Source: Gordius sp. MW1
Taxonomy: Eukaryota; Nematomorpha; Gordioida; Gordea; Gordiidae
Direction: 5' to 3'
Length of the DNA: 64,000 bases
NCBI GenBank assembly: GCA_964036665.1
Contig: OZ038533.1
Span: 20,627,692 to 20,691,691, forward strand
This document shows positions 45,701 to 55,925 of this stretch, piece after piece (the stretch's first letter is position 1; each line of letters opens with the position of its first letter). A program made the position numbers and the translations under genes. The notes beneath the pieces are model-generated. The model was not told the DNA's origin. It made no database searches and saw only the letters and a list, made by a program, of their open reading frames with translations.

Positions 45701-48625
45701 ACTGTGTTGAAAAATAAATTTGTATAGTGGTCAAGTTAATCAATATCAATATAAAATTGTTAGGATTTACTGGTAGTGTTAATAATCGCAGACAGTCTTA
45801 TTATTTGTTATATCGGCTCTAATTTATACCTATAAATTATCCAGTTGAAAATTAAATTCAAAGATACCCATATGAAATTATATTTATCGACAAATATTTA
45901 TTAAATAATTGAATACCTCAAAGGATAGAGGGCGTGCGAAGCGAAATAACTTGATAAATGCGACGTCTCAAGTTCCTATTGCTACAACAAACATTGCAGT
46001 TTGTAGTTTACTGCCTATAATGGTAAAAAGTGAAAAAAGTCCTGTCTCGTCCTCGTCTTGTTACTATATTATACCATGTATATTAATAATTTTTAATTGT
46101 GGTTTCTAGCGATAGAGATGTGGAAGGATAACAGGGACTTGATCGATTTGCAAAGGGGTCCGGGCGGGGTAGAGCTTCATTGCCTGTACGGCGTCAACGT
46201 GTCAACGCCCGAGCGGCTGATATGGAGTCGGGCTAAAGACTTCCCAGATCGGCAACCCCTGATCGGGGCTGGTGATGGGGACGGATCCGTAAATTACAGA
46301 AGTCTGGACGCCTGTAGCCGTTGGAATAATCGTAGGAATTATGCTCCCCTCAATACTTTATTCTTACTTTTGAAAGGCGAGCTAGGGCGTATTTAGGGGA
46401 AATTGTCCATCCATTGACGCCCTTTTTATTTTTGCTTGTGATAGCGTCGTTCTTAATGTTTTGCATTGACTACAAATTTCTCCCCGGATCTAAGTGTTAA
46501 GGATTAAATAGCGCGCGTGAAAATTTTAAAAAGTTAATGATATAGCTGCATAAAGTTTTGGATTCTCAACACATTAAATCTGACTTATGAATTATCTAAG
46601 GAGCTTAGACGCTTTAGCAATTTGTTTAGCTGCGGAAAAGACTTTACGAAATTATGGCAGCGAAAATGACACACGGTTAAAGCATTTAAATTTTATATAT
46701 TTTGCACCCTAAACGATAGTAATCAATGTTAAGACTATCCCTTGGTATTTATAAGCAAAACTATTTAAATGTGTGCAAAATATTCTTTTGAAAGGGGGAT
46801 GAGTGCTCCGTGACATAAAATAAAAGTTCCCTACTAATTCCTAACCCTACTAAATGTCGTCATCGTGTTAAAAATCCACATTTTGCAGTTCTTTTACCGA
46901 TACTACTCTACTTTATATTATAGTTTAAAAAGGGGAAAGGGCTAACTCTAATATTTCGTAGCTGGGAATTTTAGTTCGCACATTTTTTGGCTACTAGTCG
47001 TTTTAGGCAACCGTGGATCCATATTTTACACACGACTTCGAATTTCCTTCGTAGAAAATGGCATGGAGAGGGGTTTGAAATTTGTTTGTAAAACTTATAA
47101 TTTCATAAGTTAATTAGGGTTTGTGAACCGTGTACAGTTTCCTCCATCTTAATCTTGTTTTTAAAATTAATTTTTATGACCTGACAGCAACCCTGATCGG
47201 GACTTTGGTAGGTCGTCGTATCACAATTGATGATATGAAATATAATATGGGACGTTTTGAAAGTTCTTATTTGCTATCATATAAATTTTTTATTAGTAAA
47301 TGGACATTAAAGATTTTGCTATCATAAGCAATCGATCGCATGAGAAGGTGAATAGTGATATAATTACATAGGTAAGATTCACATGTTTATTCTTCTCACG
47401 AATTTTTGACGGGAAGTCCTTATGTGAAATCATCGATGAGTTTTTTACCGTGAGTAATTTGTTAAGTTGGGGTAAATAATAAAATGTGTTCGTTCTTTAC
47501 TTACACTCTTTAACCAATTTTAATTTTGCCTGCCCCTCCCTCCCAACAAATACGAAAATTTAATCAAAAAGACCTCTTGATGTTACCCAAATGATATCTA
47601 AACTTAAAAAAGTACATAATTTTTTCTGACGCTACAAAACTTTATAGGAAACCCTGGTGAGGTGACGATGTATCTTAATTTACACTTTTTCTTTCCCCTT
47701 TTTCAGTTCCAGTGAATCTGCTGGACGGCCTAAGCGGTTTGGGTAGGAAAGCGAGAGAAAGGGTGATTCGAAAAACGTTTCCCCTCGTTGAACACGTTCA
47801 CATTCTCTACAATAAAGACGTGATCGATTACATTGCCTCTGTGGTTAGTGGTCAGCCCCCGCCCACACACCACTACGGACCTTTTAAAAGTACGTCTCTC
47901 CCGCATACCCAAATTATAATTTATTACTCAATTCTTGCCAATTTTTAATCAAAGAATGGGGCTCTTTTTATATTAATAAGTTGAAAAATCTATAAACTTC
48001 TTTGATTGTCCAGATTTTGCTATGATTACATTCTGGTGCGTTGGGCTTGAAGAACGCAATCCTGCGTTTTTTGTTTTTGTTAATATACCTCTTTTGTTAT
48101 AATCTGTCCTTTTTAGCTTAATTCTGTAAAAAATATGACATTTATTTACTATCAAACTGAAACTTTTTTTCACTGATTTCATAATCATCTACCTTTTGAC
48201 CTTTAGCCTTTCCCGAAGACATCTATGCCGATGAAAGGGCATTTAAACCCGACACCTCCTCACATTCGCTGCAAAGGACTCTGCCCTGGTTCTTCCTATC
48301 CATATGGCAAAACACGAAAGCCTTCTTTAGCTGGCACCTGGAGGAATCTAACTTAAGGGCACCACCCTTAGTACCCATCCCCTCTCCCCCATTATTTTTC
48401 CCACTCACGGGTGTGCCCAAACACGTGGGGGGCCCTCTTGGAAATAGCGTGAGAATTGTTTGTAATCAAAGTGGCGAGCCTTTCGATCAGCAGCCATCTC
48501 CGCTCCACACCACTGAATTGTTACTACATTACGGGGTGTCTTTGCTCTTTTGCTTGGCTATAGTGGCCATTATACTAATTCTGCACAAATCTATCACCTC
48601 CACCTACCAACGTGTTTCCTCATGA
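42616..48625 (+). CDS. Lysosomal phospholipase A2 / LCAT-like acyltransferase (PLA2G15-like), 9 exons, complete
   Basis: This is an alpha/beta-hydrolase of the LCAT superfamily. Family members cut the sn-2 (or sn-1) acyl chain of phospholipids and can transfer it to ceramide or sterol. Exons 42616-42706, 43009-43165, 43311-43429, 43861-43959, 44288-44515, 45145-45336, 46110-46331, 47707-47889 and 48207-48625 join in one frame to 569 residues. Seen: signal peptide (about 1-16), LLIPGDGGS near the oxyanion site, WLNLELLMPYVIDCW, VRGVSIRGAPYDF, nucleophile CHSMGC (Ser187), APW-like SSPWAG, GDGDGSVN (Asp near 351-353) and LVEHVHI (His399). After the catalytic domain comes a Pro-rich extension of about 100 residues and a helix (about 540-556) with a short cytoplasmic tail, which usual PLA2G15 proteins lack. 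The variant is therefore inferred to be membrane-anchored. Sterol acyltransferase activity cannot be excluded. Confidence 0.95.
43009..43165 (+). CDS. PLA2G15-like exon 2
   Basis: This exon encodes PGDGGSHLEARLNKS, YVCDKYTTEWFNIWLNLELL and PYVIDCWVDNV. It contains the Cys pair and Trp lid region typical of the family. The acceptor is tgtag and the donor GTCAA|gtaaa. Confidence 0.93.
43311..43429 (+). CDS. PLA2G15-like exon 3
   Basis: This exon encodes LNYDPVTHTTRNTIGVDIRV, PGFGNTTTIEWIDPNQRSV. The donor A|gtaagc at 43430 is preferred over a later gt because it restores SVSRYF, matching SVGSYF of the family. Confidence 0.9.
43861..43959 (+). CDS. PLA2G15-like exon 4
   Basis: This exon encodes RYFASIVDKLVTMGLVRGVS, IRGAPYDFRKTP. 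The GAPYDF/W block is a family hallmark. The donor is CCAT|gtaagt. Confidence 0.95.
44288..44515 (+). CDS. PLA2G15-like exon 5, nucleophile
   Basis: This exon encodes ENEELFKNMIKLVEDMFKSF, then PLVLICHSMGCIYIKYWLQ and SPWAGTVKALKMFAAG. Ser of HSMG is the nucleophile. The acceptor ttgaag is weak, but it is the only one that keeps phase. Confidence 0.93.
45145..45336 (+). CDS. PLA2G15-like exon 6
   Basis: This exon encodes DNLDAYPLNALKIRDSQRTY, PSLAWLLPRREFW and NYSVREMDLFFKDINLTD, aligning with the SxxSWLLP and FFQDI segments of the family. It carries several N-glycosylation sequons. Confidence 0.93.
46110..46331 (+). CDS. PLA2G15-like exon 7, catalytic Asp
   Basis: This exon encodes PGGVELHCLYGVNVSTPERL, FPDRQPLIGAGDGDGSVNYR and SLDACSRWNN. 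HCLYG and GDGDGSVN are family motifs. The donor AATC|gtagga fits exon 8. Confidence 0.93.
47707..47889 (+). CDS. PLA2G15-like exon 8, catalytic His
   Basis: This exon encodes VNLLDGLSGLGRKARER, TFPLVEHVHILYNKDVIDYI and a Pro-rich end. His of VEHVHI matches the triad His. The acceptor is tttcag and the donor AAAA|gtacgt. Confidence 0.93.
48207..48625 (+). CDS. PLA2G15-like exon 9, extension and membrane anchor
   Basis: This exon encodes about 138 residues: FPEDIYADERAFKPD, a Trp- and Pro-rich linker, then a hydrophobic stretch VSLLFCLAIVAIILIL, a short basic tail ending QRVSS and TGA. The length beyond the catalytic fold and the helix are unusual for the family. Confidence 0.88.
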
Positions 48626-50029
48626 TATAATCCAGCCTAGCGCCCCATACAGTTTTGTATAATGGCTATAAGAGGGCTTCTTAATTAACTTTGTTAATCT
48701 AATAAGTCTCTATAATCATTTTAAATTTCCACTTTGATTGGTGAGTATTGAATTTTTGGAACAACCAACTAAACTCAACCCACCACTTCTTATTTTAGAG
48801 AGACTTTTTAAAGGCATGTAATTTTTTAGCTTAAAGGCTAACTCTTGTGAGTCTAAAATTTATGAAGCCACTTTGAAAAATATTAAACCGCACTCCAAAA
48901 GTTATTCTGGTTAGCTCTGAGATAGGGGTCAGCTTGTCATTATCCCATCACTATATGCAGCATTTTTTTAAATGTACCAGTGTACGTGATAAGTATATAG
49001 AAACTATCATATATTTATTTAAATATTCGAATATATTATTTATTTTCAAAAATATGATTTTCTACACATCGCGCTACATTACATCTCATATGTTAAATAT
49101 TTTGTCGACAAATTTGTGTGATGTGATTTTATAAATACTTCTAATTCTAACAGTCACAAGTTTGAATGAATCAATTTTTATACAATTGATAATAATGGCA
49201 TTTGTGTGTATGCTATGTTAATGTTTTTTTAACGAATACACTGTCTCGCCACATGATAAATGAAGCCTCATTTATTGAAATTCTAAATAATTTGATGGTT
49301 GAAATCTTTTGTTGGGTCTGTGCGTATGTTTTAGATAATTTACAAAAAGTGTTTTATTAAATGTAAACTTATTGAGTGCCACAAATGTACACTTTTATAC
49401 GAGTAAAAATTATAAAAAGGATATCTTTAACACATTAATTATATATGTTCAAGCCTACAACGAGCGTACATGTATGTGGCTTAGCTGTTGATTCATAGTT
49501 CTTTAAATAGCTATAAAATCTTTTTTATTCAACTAAGTTTCTTTAAGTGTAATAAATCGAAAGCGACGCATCAGATATAACATGCAATTTCTTTTAAGCA
49601 TCTCAATTTTCCGTTTCTGTTCAAACTAAAAGCTGTTCATTTCATAAGCTAATATAAAATGCTTGATGTCTTGTGGGGTCAGGGTTTTAAGGGCAAGGGT
49701 TAGGGTTCTCAATTAGATTTGCTTGGCTTTTGAAATGATCAGCTTTTAGTTTGAATAAGAATCCAATTTTCACCTTAAATTAAAAGATTGGTTTATTCTT
49801 TTTAAACAAACTTATTTTTTAATTAACTCTTAAATCACACCAAATTATTAAAAGTCGATATCTTTTTCTTAGGTTTTAAATTATATTTCTTATGATAAAG
49901 GGAATTACATATTTTATGAAGGTTAGATAAATAAATTAAAAAGTTAAGAATCGTAAATATTAGGAAAACATTCGATTATGGCTAATAAATTATATCTACA
50001 GATGTTATTGACGATATTTTAATTGCTAT
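48626..50029. other. Downstream of the PLA2G15-like gene; no further gene seen
   Basis: This is AT-rich sequence. A 20-base palindromic-type pair, AAACTAAAAGCTG (49625) and CAGCTTTTAGTTT (49740), may mark a small inverted repeat. The frame at 48934-49134 has no motif. Confidence 0.4.
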
Positions 50030-52625
50030 GCAATTTATGCGCTCGCTTTTTGTTGTCCATCCGTCCAACGTTCTGAATTGCTGGTTCGATACCCGGAGAG
50101 GGCAAAATTTTTTTTTTAAATTGAATTAATATATTGTTCTTGTTAATACCATTGATACTGTGACTTTTTGACCGTTTCCTGGCTACTGACCAATAAAAAA
50201 ATGACCATTGGCCAAATTGCGATTCGAAATTTTTTTTATGCTTTTAAATTGGTATATTAGGTTAACATTGATAATTACCCTATGCCCTCCCCTACAAGGG
50301 CCTATGCCTCTACTGATATTGGTCACTGTGCCCCCCCCCCCCCCCCCCCCATAAAGGCTTATGCCTCTACTGATGTGGGTTCGAATTCGAATCTTGGAGA
50401 GGGCAAATTTTTTTTATTTTTTTTAAATTAACAAATTAGGTTAACATTGATAATTACCCTATAACCCTCCCCTAGAAGGGCCTATGCCTCTACTAATATG
50501 GGTCCCTGTTCCCCCCCCCCATACAAAAGCCTATGCCTCTATTGATGTGGGTTCGAATCCCGGCGAGGGCAAATTCTTAATTGCTGATGCGATACCTGGA
50601 GAGGGCAAACTTTTTTTCAAATTAAATTAATATATTGTTGTTAATACCATTGATAATATGACTTTTTGGCCGTCCGCTGGCTACTGACCAATGAAAAAAA
50701 TAACCATTGGTCAAATTGTGATTCGAAATTTTTTTTTTCGTTTTTGTATTGGTATATTAGGTTAACATTGATAATGACCCTGGGCCCTCCCGTAGAAGGG
50801 CCCATGCCTCTACTGATATAGGTCCCTGTGCCCCTACAAAAGCCTATGCCTCTATTCTACTGATGTGGGTTCGAATCCTAGGGCAAATTCTGAATTGCTG
50901 GTTCGATACCCGGAGAGGGCAAATTATTTTTATTTTTTATTAATATATTGTTCTTGTTAATACCATTGATAATATGACTTTTTGGCCGTCCGTTGGCTAC
51001 TGACCAATTAAAAAAAAATGACCATTGGCTTAAGTATAAATCGAATTTTTTTTTTGTCGCTTATGTATTTATACCCTTTTTGACCGTGTCCTGGCTACTG
51101 ACCAATGAAAAAAATGACCAATGGCCAAAGTATAAATTGAATTCTTTTTTCGTTTTTTGAATTGCTATATTAGGTTAAAATTGATAAATACCTATGCCCC
51201 CCCTACAAGTGCCTACGCCTCTACTGATATGGGTCCCTGTGCCCCCCCCCCCCCAACAAAGGCTTATGCCTCTACTGATGTGGGTTCGAATCCCGGAGAG
51301 GGCAAATATATATATATTTTTTTTAAATTAATATATTGTTCTTGTTAATACCATTGATAATATGACTTTTTGGCGTCCGCTGGCTACTGAAAAATGACGA
51401 TTGGCCAAATTGTGAATCGAAATTTTTCTTTTTCGTCTTTTATGTATTTATATCCTTTTTGACCGTCTCCTGGCTGCTTACCAATGGAAAAAATGACCAT
51501 TGGCCAAAGTGTATCAATTTTTTTTCTATTTTAAATATAAGCTATTTGGCAGTCTGCTGGCTACTGACGCATGGAAAAAACGACCACTGGCCAAAGTGAG
51601 ATTAAAATCGGCATTTTATACCCCCCCCCCCATTGGCATTCTAGTCCCTTCCCACCTTTCTCGCCCATAAATTGCATAGCAAATATGCTTAGTTTATACG
51701 GAGTATAAATGAGTTTCGTTCCCCCTTCCCTCCTGCACCTCCCTCCCCCCTCCCTTCCCCGCCTTCTCTTCCCCCTTGCCCTGGTTTTTAGAAACTTATC
51801 TATTCAAAATATATTTAATTTCATATATTTTTAATTGCTATGCAATTTATGGGCTCGCTTTTTGTTGTCCGTCCGTCTGTCCGTCCGTCCAACGTTCTTA
51901 ATTGCTGGTTCGATACCAGGAGAGGGCAAAATTTTTTTTTAAATTAAATTAATATATTGTTCTTGTTAATACAATTGATAATATGACTTTTTGCCCGTGT
52001 CCTGCTGACCAATGAAAAAAATGACCATTGGCCAAATTGTGATTCGAATTTTTTTTTCTCGTTTTTGAAATGGTATATTAGGGTAACATTGATAATTACC
52101 TATGCCCCCCTACAAGGGCCTATGCCTCTACTGATATGGATCTCTGTGCCCCCCCCCACAAAGCTTATGCCTCTACTGATGTGGGTTCGAATCCCGGAGA
52201 GGGCAAATATTTTTTTTTTAAATTAATATATTGTTCTTGTTAATACCATTGATAATATGACTTTTTGGCCGTCCGCTGGCTACTGACCCATGGAAAAAAG
52301 GACCATTGGCCAAATTGTGAATCGAAATTTTTTTTCGTCTCTTATGTATTTATATTCTTTTTGACCGTCTCCTGGCTGCTGACCAATGGAAAAAATGACC
52401 ATTGGCCAAAGTGTATCAAATATTTGGCAGTCTGCTGGTTACTGACCAATGGCAAAAAATGTCCACTAGCCAAAGTGAGATTAAAATCGATTTGTTTTCT
52501 ACATTATAATTATAGTTTAGTTATTTGGCTGTCTGCTAACCATTAGAAAAAAATGATTACTGGCCAAAGTGATGGAAAAAATGACCAATGGCCAAGGTCT
52601 GATTTGAAATTTTTTTCGTTTTTTT
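50030..52625 (+). repeat. W repeat array, largest block
   Basis: The block opens with ATTGCTATGCAATTTATG and (CCGT)n. Modules alternate. One is GGTTCGATACCCGGAGAGGG or GGTTCGAATCCCGGAGAGGG, matching the Pol III B-box, at about 50083, 50377, 50556, 50590, 50870, 50908, 51290, 51907 and 52187. Another is TTGTTAATACCATTGATAAT. A third is the dyad TGACCAATG...CATTGGCCA. The last is GGTTAACATTGATAATTACC with C runs. A purine/pyrimidine W2 copy (51618-51788) and a second W start (51830) interrupt it. Coding frames across it are artefacts. Confidence 0.88.
51618..51788 (-). repeat. W2 repeat copy c
   Basis: It reads in reverse: GGCATTCTAGTCCCTTCCCA, CTTTCTCGCCCATAAATTGC, TTTATACGGAGTATAAATGA, then a CCCTTCCC pyrimidine tract. 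Confidence 0.82.
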
Positions 52626-52924
52626 AATATCTTGTTTATACTATACATATGCGCATGATTTGAATAAAGTCTATAGTCATAATTCAAATTATGGGTCGCC
52701 TACACCAAAGTGTTTAAATTTATACAGTATCAAAAAAACTCTAAATTGAGAGTTGTACGTTTTGGCAGGATGACTATTGGCTTTTCCAAAGTCCTACCCT
52801 CTATTTGTCCTTTCTTCATTTTGATTAATTTAGAAGTTGATAAATAAGAATGAATGAAAGAAAACCTATTCCTCAATAAATAAAGTATTAATAAGTGTTT
52901 TATAGCAGGTTTTACAAAAATTTA
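52626..52924. other. Spacer between the W array and W2 copy d
   Basis: This is AT-rich with no gene. The first part (TTTATACTATACATATGCGC) also occurs in reverse near 34300, so it belongs to the end of the W family. Confidence 0.5.
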
Positions 52925-53935
52925 ACTTTAATTAACCCATCATTTTGCATTTTATACCTTCCTATAGGCATTCTAGGGGTGTGCACGGATCAAATTTTTT
53001 TGATCCGATCCGAACCGAGGGGTTTTTGAAAAATTTTATATCCATCCGATCCTATCCGAGTTTTTTAAAATCTAAATCCGATCCGATTTGAGTTTTTTAA
53101 AATCTAAATACGATCCTATCCGATCCGAAATTTTTAAATTAAAATTTTATGAACAGAACTTTTTATTGATGATTAAATAATACATAAAAATAAGGTATAG
53201 CAATTTTAATAGACCTGAAATAAATATAAAATTTTATTTGACTAATTCCATATTATCATATAAAAATAATAAAGAATCTAATTTTCTTGTTTAATTCGGG
53301 GAAAGGAGCGACGCGTCTGCTTTAAGGAAAGGGGAGATTGTGATTGATAATTTTTGGAGTTGAGTTGAGTTGAGATAGAAAGAGATGCGTGTGCTAAAAA
53401 GGAAACGGGAGATGCTGATTTATCATTGACACTAGCTCCTTTCTCGCCAAACAAGAAAGTCTAGCTAGGGAAAAACGCTAGAGAAATACTGATAAATATA
53501 TTAGGGTAAGTTAGGTGAGAGGTGGTATTGGGCAACAGAAATGGTAATTAAAAAAAGAATGCAAAGATAATTATGAAAAGGTATACTAAAAATTATAAAT
53601 TTAATTAATTAGAACTTATTATTGTTTATTTTAAATTTGAAAATCCGATCCGATCCGACTAAAATAAAATGTTCATCCGATCCGATCTGATTTCCAAAAT
53701 TAAAATGTTGATCCGATCCGAGTTCGGACGGGGCGGATCGGATTGATCCGTGCACACCTCTTAGGCATTCTCGCCCCTTCCCACCTTTCTCGCCCATAAA
53801 TTGCATAGCAAATATGCTACGTTTATACGGAGTTTAGATGAGTTTCGTTCCCCCTTCACTCCTGCACTTCCCTCCCCCCTCCCCTTCCCCCTACCTCTTC
53901 CCACCTGGGCCGAAGGCCCTGGTTTACTACCTACA
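52925..53935 (-). repeat. W2 repeat copy d, split by a hAT element
   Basis: AACCCATCATTTTGCATTTT and CCTATAGGCATT lie left of the insertion; TAGGCATTCTCGCCCCTTCC through the hairpin GGGCCGAAGGCCC lie right of it. Removing the insertion and one target copy restores the same order as in the other W2 copies. Confidence 0.85.
52973..53761. mobile_element. 789-bp non-autonomous hAT element with perfect 8-bp duplication
   Basis: The ends are AGGGGTGTGCACGGATC and GATCCGTGCACACCTCT. TAGGCATT flanks both sides (52965-52972, 53762-53769). GATCCGATCC-type subterminal repeats cluster at both ends. The interior is AT-rich without a transposase. Confidence 0.94.
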
Positions 53936-53974
53936 CTTTTTATATAGCTTTTACCTACACCGTTGTTTTAGTTA

Positions 53975-54299
53975 TAGGACTTATCTTAATATCGGATTCA
54001 GATTCGAATCGCGCGAATTTATATTTGTCTAAATATCCGATTCATTTCAAAGGTCAAACTCGGTTATGTAATATGTTTTTTGATAGTTAAAAACCTTTTT
54101 TTATTTCAACTTTTGAGATTAAATCTAAACTTTGCATACAACATCTAAGCTTAGAAAAATTTTGCATCTTACAAATTCGCTGTTATGTTATTCTGAAATG
54201 TAAATCTGCTGTGAATTCGAAGTTAGAACACGCGTATGTTATAACCCGTACGACGATTTTCGCTGCGCAGCAAAATTCGATATTTAGACAAGCCTCTAG
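53975..54299. mobile_element. Possible degraded hAT-type MITE
   Basis: The left TAGGACTTATCTTAATATCG resembles the reverse complement of the right end, TAGAGGCTTGTCTAAATATCG. No target duplication is visible. It sits between W2 copy d and GPCR 2. Confidence 0.45.
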
Positions 54300-54699
54300 A
54301 AAAAAATAATATAAATATATTCACCTTTAAATTACCAAGCCGTTGATGGTTCGCATAAAGTATAGCAACCACAACAAGTCAACCTTTGTTGGATGATATA
54401 TATATATGCAATTAATATTTTTACCAATAATTATATAGAATTTTAGAACCCGCAAATCTCGAGAGCAACGTAAATTTTCTTTAGCGTAATACATGTGAAT
54501 AGCGTACGGAACAAAAATCAGGTTGAAAAAATAAGATGAAACATCTCAGCGTCGCTCGCCACCCCAGTGGGTATTTGCGAGTGAGCGAACGAGATATATG
54601 AACTCATCATGCGATAATAATAACTTATGCGCAAGACAAACATAGCGTACATAATTAGTAATGTGTAAACAATCTTAGTAGAGGGAAAATGAAGTATAA

Positions 54700-55842
54700 T
54701 CAGTGTTTGCATTTGAAAAATTGGCGAAAGTTATCGTCGAAAAAGAAATAAATATAAACGTTTACAGCGACAAATGTAACTTCACATACATTCGCGGACG
54801 CAATCAAAGAATCGACTAAATTAGGTGACTTATATCTATTAGCTTCTATCTTATGTCTTAAGATCATGATGAGGGCGGTTGGAATGCTAAAAACACAATA
54901 GGCAAGGAAATGTACCAGAGTGCTCACATTTTTAAGTCGCCCCGTAATTCCACCAGGACTTAGTGGAACGCTTACTAGAGGTTTGGCAGTGGGAGGAGAT
55001 TTCGAAACTGCAATTGTTATGTCATTGTTTGGTATATTAGCGGGACGCCCTTTTTTGAATCCATTTAAGTCGTCGACGATTCCTTTGATAGGTGTTGGCA
55101 TTGCAGTCTCATGAAAATCAGTTAAACTTATAGCACTATGCACTGGATATATAATCCGTTTGAAATTGGCATCATTTTTTTCCGGAGATGAATCTAATTG
55201 AGGTAAGATGAGGCGTCGCCTCTTAGCTCTAAAGTAGCGTACCAAGGCGTAACTAATGTTGACTCCAAAATATAGGATGAAAATCCCGGGCACTATGTAC
55301 TGTACTACACTGGCAAAGGTGTCGAATCGTTCTACCCAAACTTTTTCCTCTAGTTTGGCCATGTAATATTTACGGAGACCGGTTTGGCGATCTATGCAAG
55401 ATTTGACCCCGAACCAAGCGTAACTGCTGCTCGACAAAACCAAATTGAATATAAAAATAATGGGAGGCATGCGTTTTAGGCAGAGACGTTTCCTGAACAG
55501 TGCATATTGCAAGGGCTTGCACAGCGCGACGTAACGATCTAACATCACGAAGCACAGGCACATGGTGCCACTATTGAAAAAGGAATTTATCAACATGAGA
55601 TTAAAACGGGCGGAAAAGGTGATGAAACCGTAATCGGTCGTGGTTGATGAGACCAAATAAACGCGAATATCTTTTGCGGCAAGCAACCAGTATGATGCGC
55701 CCGTAAATAGGTTGAAGACACAAATCCATTTGAGGAAAAAGTAATGCACGTCATTCTTATTTAGTGTCAATATCAATAAAAACCCAAAAGCGTTTCCTAG
55801 AATTCCGATGACTAAAATGAGAGGCGTTATAATAAGTCTCAT
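54700..55842 (-). CDS. Class-A (rhodopsin-like) GPCR 2
   Basis: This is a seven-helix plasma-membrane receptor with unknown ligand. From the ATG at 55840-55842 it has 380 residues. Seen in order: TM1 with ILGNAFGFLL; TM2; TM3 ending MLDRYVALCKPLQY, a classical DRY block; TM4 with SSSSYAWFGVKSCI; TM5 with YIVPGIFILYFGVNISYALV; a third intracellular loop of roughly 100 residues rich in Pro and Ser; TM6 with YCVFSIPTAL; TM7 with NVYIYFFFDDNFRQFF in place of NPxxY plus helix 8. The frame stays open upstream to a TAG near 55922 through NVS and NAT glycosylation sequons but holds no ATG. An upstream exon spliced near there is therefore possible and the true N-terminus is open. Motifs after TM4 and in TM5 match the receptor at 11.7-13.0 kb. 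Confidence 0.88.
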   Translation of the reverse strand: MRLIITPLILVIGILGNAFGFLLILTLNKNDVHYFFLKWICVFNLFTGASYWLLAAKDIRVYLVSSTTTDYGFITFSARFNLMLINSFFNSGTMCLCFVMLDRYVALCKPLQYALFRKRLCLKRMPPIIFIFNLVLSSSSYAWFGVKSCIDRQTGLRKYYMAKLEEKVWVERFDTFASVVQYIVPGIFILYFGVNISYALVRYFRAKRRRLILPQLDSSPEKNDANFKRIIYPVHSAISLTDFHETAMPTPIKGIVDDLNGFKKGRPANIPNNDITIAVSKSPPTAKPLVSVPLSPGGITGRLKNVSTLVHFLAYCVFSIPTALIMILRHKIEANRYKSPNLVDSLIASANVCEVTFVAVNVYIYFFFDDNFRQFFKCKH

Positions 55843-55925
55843 CACGAAAACAAATGGTATCAATGGCTTGGTGGCGTTGCAAATGTTCCCGCCGCTTTCT
55901 TTTAGGCTAACATTCTCTAACTATA
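55843..55925 (-). other. Possible N-terminal exon extension of GPCR 2
   Basis: In frame with the receptor, minus-strand codons read ENVSLKESGGNICNATKPL, a good extracellular tail with two sequons. No ATG precedes it. TTTTATATAAAATTTGTATATAG just upstream could act as a splice acceptor. The matching first exon was not found. Confidence 0.45.

Noticed and set aside
50360-52210. tRNA genes at each GGTTCGAATCC
   Set aside because: No D-arm, anticodon arm or 5' acceptor strand can be paired upstream; only a 3' half-like module exists.
50030-52625. CRISPR array
   Set aside because: The genome is eukaryotic; units vary in length, lack unique spacers, and are mobile-element modules.
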